Positions 18,828 to 28,708 of a stretch of 61,386 bases of DNA are shown in pieces. The notes under the pieces were generated by a model. That model saw only the letters and a program-made list of their open reading frames with translations. It ran no database searches and was not told the DNA's origin. The stretch spans positions 1-61,386 of the forward strand of contig JAZDIP010000100.1 in the NCBI GenBank assembly GCA_043804925.1. Reading direction: 5' to 3'. Source of the DNA: ChocPot-Mid sp043804925 (lineage in GTDB: Bacteria; Bacteroidota; Ignavibacteria; Kapaibacteriales; UBA2268). The first letter of the stretch is position 1. Every line of letters starts with the position of its first letter. Position numbers and translations under genes: made by a program.

Positions 18828-19692
18828 AATTATTTAAAATTTTATTGATGTCGAAAGATTTATCAAAAAAGATGAAATTATGTGAGTTTAGATTATCTCG
18901 TTGTGTTTGTATAATCATCTCGATATCTTTGTATTTAATTTCCCGTAATGATTTATTTGCAATAACTGAACTATATCCTGTTTCCCAAAAAATTTTAAAA
19001 GTATCAAGCAAATTCGGATTTATATTTATACCTTCGGGTTGATGTTCTGAAATTGATATTTCAACAAACCAAATTGGTTTTAGAGTTCTGTTGATGATAT
19101 TAATGGACCCTTTCAACACATTAAGTTCAGCACCTTCAACATCCATAACAACTAATATCATTTTATCGGCAAATCTATCGGAGATTACTGTATCTAATGA
19201 ATTAACCGGTACTATATGACTGAATTTTGCATTATTTCCTGCCCAACCTTTTATTGTTGAAGCACCTGTCCCATGCCCATAAATATCCGTTATTCCACAT
19301 TGATTACTTAACGCAATAGGGTGTATCTCAATATTTTCCGACCATTTGTTTAATTTCATATTCTTATAAAGAAGAAATAAGTTAGATGGTAATGGTTCGA
19401 AAGCTATTGTTTTTTTTCTTTGTTGCATTGAAAAACAACAGTAATATCCAATATTAGCTCCAATATTAATAAAAATATCTGCATTTTTTAATAGTTCTTG
19501 TATCAATTTTGTTTCTTCTAATTCAAAATCATCATTTTCCATTTGTGTATTTCCGGTCAGATAAAATCCTTGCTTTGTTAATGTTGGTTTTTTATGTCTA
19601 TTCAGATAATCACGGAAAAAACGATACCACATTGATAAATTTGGAAATTTATAAGTGAGTTTGGTTATTATTTTTCCTAATGTATTATTCAT
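18814..19692 (-). CDS. FkbM-family methyltransferase
   Basis: This 292-residue SAM-dependent methyltransferase shows the FkbM pattern. FINIGANIGYYCCFSMQQ is the SAM-binding glycine-rich loop (about residues 93-110), followed by TIAFEPLPSNLFLLYKNMKLN and, later, VVMDVEGAELNVLKGS. In glycan clusters such enzymes usually O-methylate a sugar residue. It overlaps the upstream GT2 gene in an ATGA junction and the downstream fucosyltransferase by 14 bases, which supports one transcript. The acceptor is unknown. Confidence 0.9.
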   Translation of the reverse strand: MNNTLGKIITKLTYKFPNLSMWYRFFRDYLNRHKKPTLTKQGFYLTGNTQMENDDFELEETKLIQELLKNADIFINIGANIGYYCCFSMQQRKKTIAFEPLPSNLFLLYKNMKLNKWSENIEIHPIALSNQCGITDIYGHGTGASTIKGWAGNNAKFSHIVPVNSLDTVISDRFADKMILVVMDVEGAELNVLKGSINIINRTLKPIWFVEISISEHQPEGININPNLLDTFKIFWETGYSSVIANKSLREIKYKDIEMIIQTQRDNLNSHNFIFFDKSFDINKILNNYDNN

Positions 19693-20483
19693 TTTATTTT
19701 AGTGATGATAGAATTCTGTCTTAAAATTGAATTAATTAAATTAAAAAGATATTTTGGGTATTTTATCATTAAAAAATAAAATGGCTTAATTGACGAATAA
19801 ATTATCATTTGGGATTTTGTAAAATACCTTTCTGCAATACTTTTTCTCTCGTTTTTCGTAACATTTTTATATTTTTTTTTCCTGCTTAATCCTGTCAAAT
19901 CATTCACGGCTATGGCTTCAGGAATGTACTGATAAGTAAAATGATTTTGATAAAGAGATTTAATAAAAAAATCATAGTCGCCTGCAATAATAAAATTACT
20001 GTTAAATCCTTCAGATTTCTCAAATACAATTTTTCTTGTTAAAGAATCCTGATGCGGAATAGTATCCATGAACATATAGAATTTACTTATCTTTTTTGGA
20101 AATGTTTTTCTGAAAATGAAACCATTTGAAAACTCAATCAAACCAATTCCATAAATAATATCTCCATGTAATTTATAATCAAACACACGCTTTAACACAC
20201 TTGAATGAATAAAATAATCCCCGGCATTCAAAAACATCAGATATTCACCACTACTCATATTAATACCTTTATTCATTGCATCGTATATCCCTATGTCCGG
20301 TTCGGTTATCAATTTACTAATTCTTTCAGAGTATTTTTTTATAGCATCCACAGTTCCATCTGTTGAAGCACCATCTACAATAATATATTCATAATCAGTA
20401 AATGTTTGATTGATGACACTCTCAATAGTTTTCCCTATTGATTCTACCGCATTTTTACAAACTGTTATTATAGATAACTTCAT
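19689..20483 (-). CDS. Family 2 glycosyltransferase (WcaA/WcaE-like)
   Basis: The protein of about 264 residues has the GT2 start MKLSIITVCKNAVESIGKTI, the IIVDGASTDGTVDAIKKY nucleotide-binding motif, the YLMFLNAGDYF acceptor motif and FIIAGDYDFFIKSLY. This pattern is typical of colanic-acid-type and other exopolysaccharide transferases. I chose the ATG at 20483, preceded by GTAGGAG, over an upstream TTG. It opens the second block of the cluster, about 110 bases after the GDP-fucose synthase gene, and overlaps the FkbM gene by four bases. Confidence 0.88.
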   Translation of the reverse strand: MKLSIITVCKNAVESIGKTIESVINQTFTDYEYIIVDGASTDGTVDAIKKYSERISKLITEPDIGIYDAMNKGINMSSGEYLMFLNAGDYFIHSSVLKRVFDYKLHGDIIYGIGLIEFSNGFIFRKTFPKKISKFYMFMDTIPHQDSLTRKIVFEKSEGFNSNFIIAGDYDFFIKSLYQNHFTYQYIPEAIAVNDLTGLSRKKKYKNVTKNERKSIAERYFTKSQMIIYSSIKPFYFLMIKYPKYLFNLINSILRQNSIITKIK

Positions 20484-20563
20484 TAACAAACTCCTACCCC
20501 TCTCAAGAGGAACTATTTTTCGTTTTTGAATAATTAATAAACTTATAATCTCATTATACTTAA

Positions 20564-20590
20564 CAGACAGGTTTAAAAACCGGTCCCTAC
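20564..20590. terminator. Imperfect hairpin between fcl and the GT2 gene
   Basis: CAGACAGGTTT and AAACCGGTCCCTAC form an imperfect stem closely related to the terminator hairpin at 12535-12569. It may attenuate or end transcription between the two blocks of the glycan cluster. It lacks a strong T run. Confidence 0.45.
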
Positions 20591-20601
20591 TAACTTAAAA
20601 C

Positions 20602-21654
20602 TTAAAATTTAAAACCTAAAACTACTTTTCTAATCCCATCCTCAAGATTAGTATTTGCTTCCCAACCGAGTTTTTTCAATTTACTTACATCAAGTAACTT
20701 TTGGTTAGTCCCTTCCGGCTTTGATAAATCAAATTGAATTTCACCTTCGAAACCAATAATTTTTTTGATTAAATATACGAGGTCTTTTATTGTTATATCT
20801 TTACCTGTTCCAATATTGACAAATTCACCGATTTCTTTTGCAGAATAATTTTCCATCAAAAACACACAAGCATCTGCAAGTTCTCCTGCTTCGAGAAATT
20901 CTCTTTTTACATTTCCGGACCCCCAAATTTTAATAAAATCCCGTGTAATTCCAATTAACTCAAATGCCTTTTTAATGCTGTCATTTCCATCATTTATTCT
21001 ATCATCCATACCGAATCCAAGTTTAAATCTTTTTAATTCTTTTCTGATATAATCAAAATCTTTATCCCTCAAAGCTTTTGCCAATAAAGTTTTCCTAATC
21101 AAGGCAGGTAATACATGTGAAGTCTCAAGATTGAAATTGTCTTTTATACCAAATAAATTAGTCGGCATAACTGAAATATAATTAGTTCCGTACTGTTCAT
21201 TATAATACCTGCATAATTTAATCGCAAGTATTTTTGCTATTGCATAAGGTTCGTTTGTCGGCTCCAAATCACCCGTCAGCAGATAATCTTCCTTTAATGG
21301 CTGGGGAGCATTCTTCGGATAAATGCAGGAAGACCCGAGATTAAGAAGTTTCTTCACTCCAGATTTATATGCTGAATTAATAATATTCATAGCTATAGCT
21401 GAATTATCATATATGAATTCCGCTTTATATGTGTCATTTGCTAAAATTCCTCCGACTTTAGCTGCCGCAAGAAAAACAAAATCCGGTTTGTGATGATTAA
21501 ACAAATCCTCAACATCTTTTTGTCTTCTAAAGTCAATATCATCCTTATCAACCAAGAGCAGATTTGTATAATTTTTCTCCACAAGCTTTTCAACAAGTGA
21601 AGAGCCGACCAATCCTTTATGTCCGGCAATTAATATTTTTGCAATTTTATCCAT
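20602..21654 (-). CDS. fcl: GDP-L-fucose synthase
   Basis: This NADPH-dependent epimerase/reductase turns GDP-4-keto-6-deoxymannose into GDP-L-fucose. The Rossmann motif is GHKGLVGSSLVEKL. LNLGSSCIYPKNAPQPLKE and EPYAIAK supply the Ser-Tyr-Lys catalytic set (Tyr137, Lys141). PTNLFGIKDNFNLETSHVLPALIRK and the WGSGNVKREFLEAGELADAC block follow. At 350 residues it is some 35 longer than usual. The extra part, rich in charged residues (about 195-235, KALRDKDFDYIRKELKRF), sits between the HVLPALIRK and WGSG motifs. It lies 60 bases after gmd, so the pathway genes are probably co-transcribed. Confidence 0.95.
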   Translation of the reverse strand: MDKIAKILIAGHKGLVGSSLVEKLVEKNYTNLLLVDKDDIDFRRQKDVEDLFNHHKPDFVFLAAAKVGGILANDTYKAEFIYDNSAIAMNIINSAYKSGVKKLLNLGSSCIYPKNAPQPLKEDYLLTGDLEPTNEPYAIAKILAIKLCRYYNEQYGTNYISVMPTNLFGIKDNFNLETSHVLPALIRKTLLAKALRDKDFDYIRKELKRFKLGFGMDDRINDGNDSIKKAFELIGITRDFIKIWGSGNVKREFLEAGELADACVFLMENYSAKEIGEFVNIGTGKDITIKDLVYLIKKIIGFEGEIQFDLSKPEGTNQKLLDVSKLKKLGWEANTNLEDGIRKVVLGFKF

Positions 21655-21714
21655 TAAAACTTAAAATAATCAAACTTACTAAACTCTACAAACTCTATTA
21701 TCCCTATCAACTCA

Positions 21715-22854
21715 TTAAACTAATGAAACTGTTTTAAACTCATGGTTTGTCCAATTGAAACCCTTCTTCTCGACAGCCATGACACCCTCTCCTTTCGGTT
21801 TCAAACCAATTCTCAGCATATCATAATCCAACATAATTTTTATCAGTTCCTCAAATGTAACCTTTGGTTCCCAATTCAAAATCTTTTTCGCTTTTAAAAT
21901 ATCCGCCTGCAAATGTTCTACCTCAGTAGGCCTGAAATATTTTGAATCAATTTTTATTACTTCATTGCCCGGTTTAACGGAACCAATCCAATCATTACAA
22001 CTTTTTACAATACCGGTTTCGTTAATGCCTTTACCTTTCCATTCGAGTTCAATTCCACAATAATTAAATGCGATATTTAGAAAATCCCTAACCGAAAAAC
22101 TTGTACCTGTACCAATTACAAAATCCTCTGCTTTTTCCAATTGAAGCATTATCCACATCACCTCAACAAATTCAGGAGCAAATCCCCAGTCACGTTTAGC
22201 ATCGAGATATCCAAGATAAATACATTGCTGTTTGCCGGTTAGAATTTGTGCAATTGCTCTCGTTATCTTTCTTGTAACAAATGTTTCACCGCGTCTCGGG
22301 CTTTCGTGATTGAACAATATTCCGTTGCAGGCAAAAATATCATACGCCTCACGATAGTTTACAGTTGTCCAATACGAATATAATTTGGAAATGGCATAAG
22401 GACTTCTCGGGTAAAATACTGAGTTTTCATTTTGAGGTGGTGCAGACGCACCAAATAATTCAGAAGTTGATGCCTGATAATATTTTGTTTTAATACCGCT
22501 TCTACGAATCGCTTCCAGCAAACGCGTCGCTCCCAAACCGGAAATATTTCCGGTATATTCAGGTAAATCAAACGATACACGTACATGGCTTTGAGCCCCT
22601 AAATGATAAATCTCGTCAGGTTTTATGTTATATACAAGTTCCGTAATCACTCCCGGGTCGGACAAATCACCATAATGCAATATCAATTTCGCCTTCGACT
22701 CATGTGGGTCAATGTAGATATGGTCAATTCTCTGAGTATTGAATGTACTTGCCCTGCGAATTATACCATGAACCTCATAGCCCTTAGAAATTAAAAGTTC
22801 GGCAAGATATGAGCCGTCCTGCCCCGTTATACCCGTTATAAAAGCTTTTTTCAT
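21715..22854 (-). CDS. gmd: GDP-mannose 4,6-dehydratase
   Basis: This is the first step of GDP-fucose synthesis, from GDP-mannose to GDP-4-keto-6-deoxymannose with bound NADP. Diagnostic blocks are FITGITGQDGSYLAELL, HGIIRRASTFNTQRIDH, YQASTSELFGA, FYPRSPYAISKLYSYW with the catalytic Tyr-Lys pair, and LFNHESPRRGETFVTRKI. The length of 379 residues is normal. It is the promoter-proximal gene of the leftward glycan cluster. The spacer upstream (22855-23067) is AT-rich and gene-free. Confidence 0.97.
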   Translation of the reverse strand: MKKAFITGITGQDGSYLAELLISKGYEVHGIIRRASTFNTQRIDHIYIDPHESKAKLILHYGDLSDPGVITELVYNIKPDEIYHLGAQSHVRVSFDLPEYTGNISGLGATRLLEAIRRSGIKTKYYQASTSELFGASAPPQNENSVFYPRSPYAISKLYSYWTTVNYREAYDIFACNGILFNHESPRRGETFVTRKITRAIAQILTGKQQCIYLGYLDAKRDWGFAPEFVEVMWIMLQLEKAEDFVIGTGTSFSVRDFLNIAFNYCGIELEWKGKGINETGIVKSCNDWIGSVKPGNEVIKIDSKYFRPTEVEHLQADILKAKKILNWEPKVTFEELIKIMLDYDMLRIGLKPKGEGVMAVEKKGFNWTNHEFKTVSLV

Positions 22855-23067
22855 AATATTAATAATTAATTTAACTTTTAAAGAAATATTAATTTACATA
22901 AATTCTTTAATTCTTAATAATTTTTTTCAGAATTATTATTTTTAAAAATAATTTCGATTTTTCAATTTCCAAAACACTTCGCGAGTGTAAATTGGATGGA
23001 ATTATCAAGGATATTATTATGAAATCCGTCCTTTCTGTTCTACCATTCAGTAGTCATTCAAATAACC

Positions 23068-24462
23068 TCATACATGCTTTTCTTTCCACTTTCCCTTTCT
23101 GAACAAATAAACCGCAAGCAATGTTAGTATTGTCTCTGAGATAACTATCGAATAAAAAACTCCTTGCTCAGCCAAACCTAACATTTTTGCGAGTAAATAA
23201 GCCAATGGTATCTCAATAAACCAAAAACACAATATATTTATTTTGGTAGGTGTAACAGTATCACCCGCACCGTTGAAAGCATGCAAAACAACCATTCCGA
23301 AACCATAAGCTAAGAATCCGTAACTTACTATCCTCAAACAATCAGCACCTTTATCAATTACATTTGGATCTGATGTCAGCAAACCAACCCAGAATTCCGG
23401 AAAAACGACATAGAATAATCCTATTATACCAAGAATGATTAAATTGTATTTGCCCGTAATCCAAACAGAATTTTCTGCTCTTTCGGGGTGTTTTGCTCCA
23501 AGATTTTGTCCTACCAAAGTGCCTGCAGCATTACTTATCCCCCATGAAGGCAGTAAAGAAAATATCATTATTCTAATTGCTATAGTATAACCTGCAACAG
23601 CTATGCTTCCAAATGATGTCAATATCGCTACAAGCCCAATCCAACTCGATGTAGAGATAATATTTTGACCAATCGAACCAAGAGAAAGTTTGAAAATCTT
23701 CTTGATTATCTTAAAATTAAAATGAATATTATTCAATTTCAATTTAATTCGGCTTTTACCTTTAAACAGGATAAAAAATTGATAAATAACACCGATACCT
23801 CTGCCTATAACCGTAGCCATTGCGGCACCTTCAATACCTATTTCGGGAAAAATCCACCAACCGAAAATTAAAATTGGGTCAAGAATGATATTGATAATAT
23901 TTGCTATCCACAAAGCTCTCATGGCAATCGCAGGGCTTCCTGCACTTCTGAAAACACCGTTAATAACGAACAACAATGTTATCACAACATTTGTTCCAAA
24001 CATTATTGAAGCATATCCGTATAATTGTTGACTTACTTGCTCCGAAGCACCAATCAATCTGAGAATATCAGAAGCAAATAACACTCCCGGCAATGCAATA
24101 ATTACAGATACTATAATTCCTGCAAAAATTGCCTGTACTGCCGTATTAGATGCTCTTTCGTATTGCTTTTCGCCTACTCTTCTCGAGATAATTGCTGATG
24201 CCGCTACCGATAATCCAAATGCAATTGAATATACAATTGACATTAAGGATTCGGTAATTCCAACTGTTGCTACTGCTTCAGAACTTATCTTTGAAACAAA
24301 ATATATGTCAACAACTGCGAAGATTGATTCCATCACCATTTCCATAACCATAGGAACAGACAGAAGAAAGATTGCTCTTTTCAACTTCTCTTCTGTATAA
24401 TCTCTTTCTTTACCTGAAAGTGATTCTCCTATTTCGGAAAACCAGTATTTTATACTTGACAT
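23068..24462 (-). CDS. MATE-family efflux transporter
   Basis: This multidrug and toxin extrusion transporter should have about twelve membrane helices and export drugs or metabolites in exchange for Na+ or H+. Typical features are LLSVPMVMEMVMESIFAVVD at the start of helix 1, VATVGITESLMSIVYSIAFG, ASAIISRRVGEK, and the second-half repeat with VGQNLGAKHPERAE. I chose the ATG at 24462, preceded by AAGGAAATT, giving 464 residues. A longer frame starting 21 codons upstream would add a hydrophobic, aromatic-rich stretch unlike the family. It is monocistronic. The substrate is unknown. Confidence 0.93.
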   Translation of the reverse strand: MSSIKYWFSEIGESLSGKERDYTEEKLKRAIFLLSVPMVMEMVMESIFAVVDIYFVSKISSEAVATVGITESLMSIVYSIAFGLSVAASAIISRRVGEKQYERASNTAVQAIFAGIIVSVIIALPGVLFASDILRLIGASEQVSQQLYGYASIMFGTNVVITLLFVINGVFRSAGSPAIAMRALWIANIINIILDPILIFGWWIFPEIGIEGAAMATVIGRGIGVIYQFFILFKGKSRIKLKLNNIHFNFKIIKKIFKLSLGSIGQNIISTSSWIGLVAILTSFGSIAVAGYTIAIRIMIFSLLPSWGISNAAGTLVGQNLGAKHPERAENSVWITGKYNLIILGIIGLFYVVFPEFWVGLLTSDPNVIDKGADCLRIVSYGFLAYGFGMVVLHAFNGAGDTVTPTKINILCFWFIEIPLAYLLAKMLGLAEQGVFYSIVISETILTLLAVYLFRKGKWKEKHV

Positions 24463-24849
24463 AATTTCCTTAAAAAAGTAAACCCAAAAAAAATTATAAT
24501 AAACGAAAAAACAATAATTTAACAAAATCTTACAATTTCTTGATTCTTTGAAATTTTAACAATTCATCAAATATAGCTTGAAATACAAATTTATCTGTAA
24601 AGATTTAAATGAAAAAGAATAAAAAGCAGATTATTTTAGAAAAAATCATCTTTCTAAGCCACTTTTCACTAAGTGTTAAAAAAAGTTTACACAAGTGTGA
24701 ATTTTCTTGCATACATGAATATATAAAATTCAACTTAAAGAAAAACTTAACAAATTTGATATTATACACAACTATTCTTAACTTTTTCAAAATGTATTTC
24801 ATATTTTATCGTTAATTTTACTATTGGTTTGTTAAAATTGAGGAATAAT

Positions 24850-25740
24850 ATGAAGTTAATTTGGATTGCATTAATATTTTTATTTACAAATACTGTTTTT
24901 TCACAGGAGATTACTTTTGTTTTCAATCCTCCCGATACCAGTTACAGGGAAATATTGAAAACAACCAAAATTTCTTTCGTCAATGACGAAAAACAAAAGG
25001 AAGATGAGATTAATGTTAAAACAAAAATCGAAATTTCTAAGAAAGGACACGGTTATGAACTGAAACAATCTCCATTGTTTATTAGCTCAAAAAGAGATGG
25101 GCATGATTTTCACAATCCGATTTTCATGTTTCTGACAAATATTCCTACAAGGGGCGAGATTGACAGTAGCGGCAATTTAACACATGTCATCGGATACGAA
25201 CATATTATTCCAAGGGCACAGACAGAATTGCCAAAAGAAGTTGTTGAAGCAATGATGCTCGTCGCCAACGAAGAAGCTATGATAAATAAAGCAAAAGCCG
25301 AGTGGAATGCACGCATTTCGGAATTCTCCGGCAATACTTTCAAAATTGGCGATATGCTTTCTGCCCAAGGTAAGTTCCCACTGCCAAACGGGGAGGTTTT
25401 AACCTATTTTTCCATAATTCAGGTTGCAGAAATTGTTGATACTCTTGGAAAAAAATGTATTAAAATTATATTTAAAAATAGCTCAAATTCGGAAGACTTG
25501 GCATCGTTTCTTGGTTATTCGGTTGAAGATGTAAAGGAATTATTCGACTTTAATGCAAACTCCGGATTGACAACATACATTAAACTCAGCGGTGAAGGTG
25601 AAAGAGTAATTGACCCATCCACTATGCTTATTTATTATGAAAGGACTTCACGCCGGGTTGAAATGAAAGATGAGGAGATGGGAAATGAAAGTAAAATTAT
25701 CAAAACTTTGGAAACAAAAGAATATACTTATGAATATTGA
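24850..25740 (+). CDS. Secreted protein of unknown function
   Basis: I do not recognise the family. The 296-residue protein has a clean signal peptide (KLIWIALIFLFTNTVFSQ) and no lipobox. The mature part is mainly beta-rich with several Lys/Glu-rich turns and no cysteine pair or catalytic motif. The ATG at 24850 follows AGGAATA and is preferred to an upstream TTG. The spacing of about 40 bases to the subtilisin-like protease gene suggests one transcript, so it could be a partner or inhibitor of that protease. That is context only. Confidence 0.7.
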   Translation: MKLIWIALIFLFTNTVFSQEITFVFNPPDTSYREILKTTKISFVNDEKQKEDEINVKTKIEISKKGHGYELKQSPLFISSKRDGHDFHNPIFMFLTNIPTRGEIDSSGNLTHVIGYEHIIPRAQTELPKEVVEAMMLVANEEAMINKAKAEWNARISEFSGNTFKIGDMLSAQGKFPLPNGEVLTYFSIIQVAEIVDTLGKKCIKIIFKNSSNSEDLASFLGYSVEDVKELFDFNANSGLTTYIKLSGEGERVIDPSTMLIYYERTSRRVEMKDEEMGNESKIIKTLETKEYTYEY

Positions 25741-25777
25741 TTACTGAAAAGAAATGTTAAATTTTTAACTTAAATAT

Positions 25778-28684
25778 ATGATAAATAACAATTACATCAT
25801 TATAAGAAATATTTTAATATTCGTAATACTGATATTAGTATTTGGCAGTGAATTATCTTATTCCTCTGATAAAGATTTTCAGGTTTTACTACCCGATAAA
25901 AAAATTGGTAGGAAAACAAAAGTCCTTGCCAATCAAGTGATAATAAGGATAAAAAAGGAATATATTCAAAATTCCAATGTTGAAAGTATTTTGAAATCCA
26001 TTGACAAAAGTATCAAAATTGATAATTCTTTGCTTAAGCCTTCTGAATCTATAACCTTTAATGTAAATCTCAGAGCCAAAACATTATTGAAACCTAACCA
26101 AAATATAGGTAAAATTATAAAATCAGAAGAACCTTTGCTAAGAACTTTTGTAGTAAAATACGATGGGAATCAATCTCCTGAAGATTTCTGCAAAGAATTA
26201 TTGAAAAAAACACCTGCTCTTGAAATTGCCGAACCAATTATCCTACCCGAATTGCAATATGAACCGAATGACCCTATGCGATTCTCACAGACCTTACTGG
26301 ATACCTGTAAACTATATGATGCCTGGGATATAGAGCAGGGAGATACAAATGTAATTATTGGTATAAGTGATAATGGCGTTAATCAGGAACATGAAGATTT
26401 GAAAAATTCAATAGCATGCAACTGGAATGACCCTGTTAATGGAATTGATGATGACGGAAATGGTTATACCGACGATTTTGCCGGATACGATTTAACCGGA
26501 GAGAACCTGCCGCCGGATAATACATACAATTCCGATAGCCATGGCACCAGTGTTGCGGGAATTGCCTCTGCAACTACCGATAATGAAGCAGGAATATGTG
26601 GAACAGCATTTAAATGCAGGTTTTTTCCTATAAAAATAGAAGCAGGCGGTGAACTTATAAAAGCTTATGAATCCATATACTATGCAGCTAAAAGAGGTTT
26701 TAAGGTTGTGAATTGCAGTTGGGGAATAGTAAAACCATATTCAGAGATAGACCAAAGTGCTTTCAATTACGCCGTTGCCAATGATGTAGCTGTTGTTGCT
26801 TCAGGAGGAAATGATATGGGCAGTTTGGAAAATAATTATCCATCGGCTTATGATGGTGTATTAGCTGTCGGTGAAGTTAACCAATCGGATATTTTTTCGG
26901 GAAATAACATAGGGGCATATCTCGATGTTTTGGCTCCGGGAACAAGAAACTGGGCACCGGACAATTCCAATGGTTCCACCGGTTATGGAAATTCCGAAAC
27001 CGGTTCATCATTTTCATCTCCTGTAGTTACAGGTATCCTTGCTTTAATCAGGTCAAAATATCCTTATTTATCTGCACTTCAATCCATCGAACTTGCAAGG
27101 CAGTCTGTTGACGATGTATCGCAACTTCCCGGAAATGTTTTTTGGAAGGATATTTTACCGGGGAGAATCAATGCTTACAAGGCAGTTACAACTGAGCCGT
27201 TTTCGATTCCATCTGTAAGACCGTTGAAAGCTGTATATAAAAGCAAAGAAGGTACCGAATCCACCAGATTTAGCGTAGGAGACACGGTTTTAATGTCAAT
27301 TGATGCTTTCAACTATCTGGGTGATGCAAACAATTTGACTTTTGATTTATCCGCTGTTTGGGACGAAACAGGAAGCATTCAGGTTGTAGATTCTTTGGTT
27401 TCAATCCCATCAGTTCAAAGAGAATCAAATTTAACAATTGAAGAATATAAATTTGTAATCAAGAAAGAAAATCGGGAAAAAATGTTTTTTAGATGTGATA
27501 TTTATGGACAGAACAACTATCACGATTTCTTTTTGATTGAATTTATTCCAAGCCCAATAGTTACAACTTTTAAAAATGACGCTATTTCGTTTTCAGTTTC
27601 CGATAGGGGAACAATAGGTTTCGGTGGTACTGAAAACAGTAAACAAGGAGTCGGCTTTGTTTATAATGATAAAGGCAACCAACTATGGAAAGCATGCTTT
27701 ATCGCTTCTGATTCCAATAAAAAGACTGTAACATCTTTAAATTGGGACCAAAATTCTTTTGATGATAACGATTTTAGTTACATTAAAGCTTTTGTACCTC
27801 CTGAAAACAATATTGGAATATTCAATGACAATAATGCTTATAAATTAGATAAATTAGGTATTGAAGTCAAACAGGAATTTATACTTCCGGAAGGAGAGCA
27901 AACTGTTGCCAAAGTAAACATCGAAATCACAAATACAAGTACTGAAGATATAGTTGATTTTACTTCCGGTTATTATTTCGATTGGGATATATACGATTCA
28001 GACAGTAATTCAGTTGAACTGTTAACCGAAGCTGTTCCTGATGGATTGGATGAAAATCAGGCAGCTGCCGAAATGATGAGTTTTACTGACAATACCTATC
28101 CAGTATTTGGGAATGCAGCAATTTCTTACGAAACAAGTGCAATTGTTCAGTTAGCCGGATTCAAAAGAATTATTAATAATATAGAAAAAATTTACGATGA
28201 TAATGAAAGAACTGTAATTATAAACAGCGGAACAGATATACAGGATGTTGGAGTTTTCGATGCCGCAATTTTTTCAGGAATGAAATATTTAGGTATTTTT
28301 GCTCCCGGAGAAAAACGAAAATATTCAATATGCTTTGGTGGTGCTGAGAATAAGGAAGAATTTATACAAAAAATGAAAGTAGCACTCGATTCTACATATA
28401 CTAGCGTCAACGACGAAGGAGAAGAATACTTTTCTGTTAAGATATATCCTCAGCCGGCACAGGATTATTTGTACTGCCAAATTGAGACTTATTCAACTAT
28501 TGATTTGAATATAAAGATATATGATATAATGGGCAGAGAGGTATATTCGACAAATAAATATATTGACGGTATTGGAAATTTATGTTTCCCTGTCAATTTA
28601 TCACAGTTTGTATCGGGAACTTATTTATTAACAATTAAGTCAGGAAATATTTATAAAACATATCCGATAACAGTTATCAGATAA
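25778..28684 (+). CDS. Subtilisin-like (S8) serine protease with T9SS sorting domain
   Basis: This 968-residue secreted protease has an N-terminal membrane or signal segment, then a region of about 140 residues before the catalytic domain that looks like an inhibitor-type prodomain. The catalytic triad is Asp198 (IIGISDNGV), His255 (SDSHGTSVAGIAS) and Ser411 (TGSSFSSPVVTGILAL). The oxyanion-region Asn is in VVASGGND. A long beta-rich region follows (about 480-880). The C-terminus has a type A T9SS sorting domain with KIYPQPAQDYLYCQIE near its start and a SGTYLLTIKSGNIYKTYPITV end. The protein should be displayed on or released from the cell surface. All catalytic residues are present. Confidence 0.94.
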   Translation: MINNNYIIIRNILIFVILILVFGSELSYSSDKDFQVLLPDKKIGRKTKVLANQVIIRIKKEYIQNSNVESILKSIDKSIKIDNSLLKPSESITFNVNLRAKTLLKPNQNIGKIIKSEEPLLRTFVVKYDGNQSPEDFCKELLKKTPALEIAEPIILPELQYEPNDPMRFSQTLLDTCKLYDAWDIEQGDTNVIIGISDNGVNQEHEDLKNSIACNWNDPVNGIDDDGNGYTDDFAGYDLTGENLPPDNTYNSDSHGTSVAGIASATTDNEAGICGTAFKCRFFPIKIEAGGELIKAYESIYYAAKRGFKVVNCSWGIVKPYSEIDQSAFNYAVANDVAVVASGGNDMGSLENNYPSAYDGVLAVGEVNQSDIFSGNNIGAYLDVLAPGTRNWAPDNSNGSTGYGNSETGSSFSSPVVTGILALIRSKYPYLSALQSIELARQSVDDVSQLPGNVFWKDILPGRINAYKAVTTEPFSIPSVRPLKAVYKSKEGTESTRFSVGDTVLMSIDAFNYLGDANNLTFDLSAVWDETGSIQVVDSLVSIPSVQRESNLTIEEYKFVIKKENREKMFFRCDIYGQNNYHDFFLIEFIPSPIVTTFKNDAISFSVSDRGTIGFGGTENSKQGVGFVYNDKGNQLWKACFIASDSNKKTVTSLNWDQNSFDDNDFSYIKAFVPPENNIGIFNDNNAYKLDKLGIEVKQEFILPEGEQTVAKVNIEITNTSTEDIVDFTSGYYFDWDIYDSDSNSVELLTEAVPDGLDENQAAAEMMSFTDNTYPVFGNAAISYETSAIVQLAGFKRIINNIEKIYDDNERTVIINSGTDIQDVGVFDAAIFSGMKYLGIFAPGEKRKYSICFGGAENKEEFIQKMKVALDSTYTSVNDEGEEYFSVKIYPQPAQDYLYCQIETYSTIDLNIKIYDIMGREVYSTNKYIDGIGNLCFPVNLSQFVSGTYLLTIKSGNIYKTYPITVIR

Positions 28685-28708
28685 TTAATGAAAAAAAGGA
28701 CGGAATAA

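Noticed and set aside
24463..24525. Longer MATE protein start at 24525
   Set aside because: It adds an aromatic-rich stretch unlike the family and has no ribosome site, while the ATG at 24462 has AAGGAAATT.
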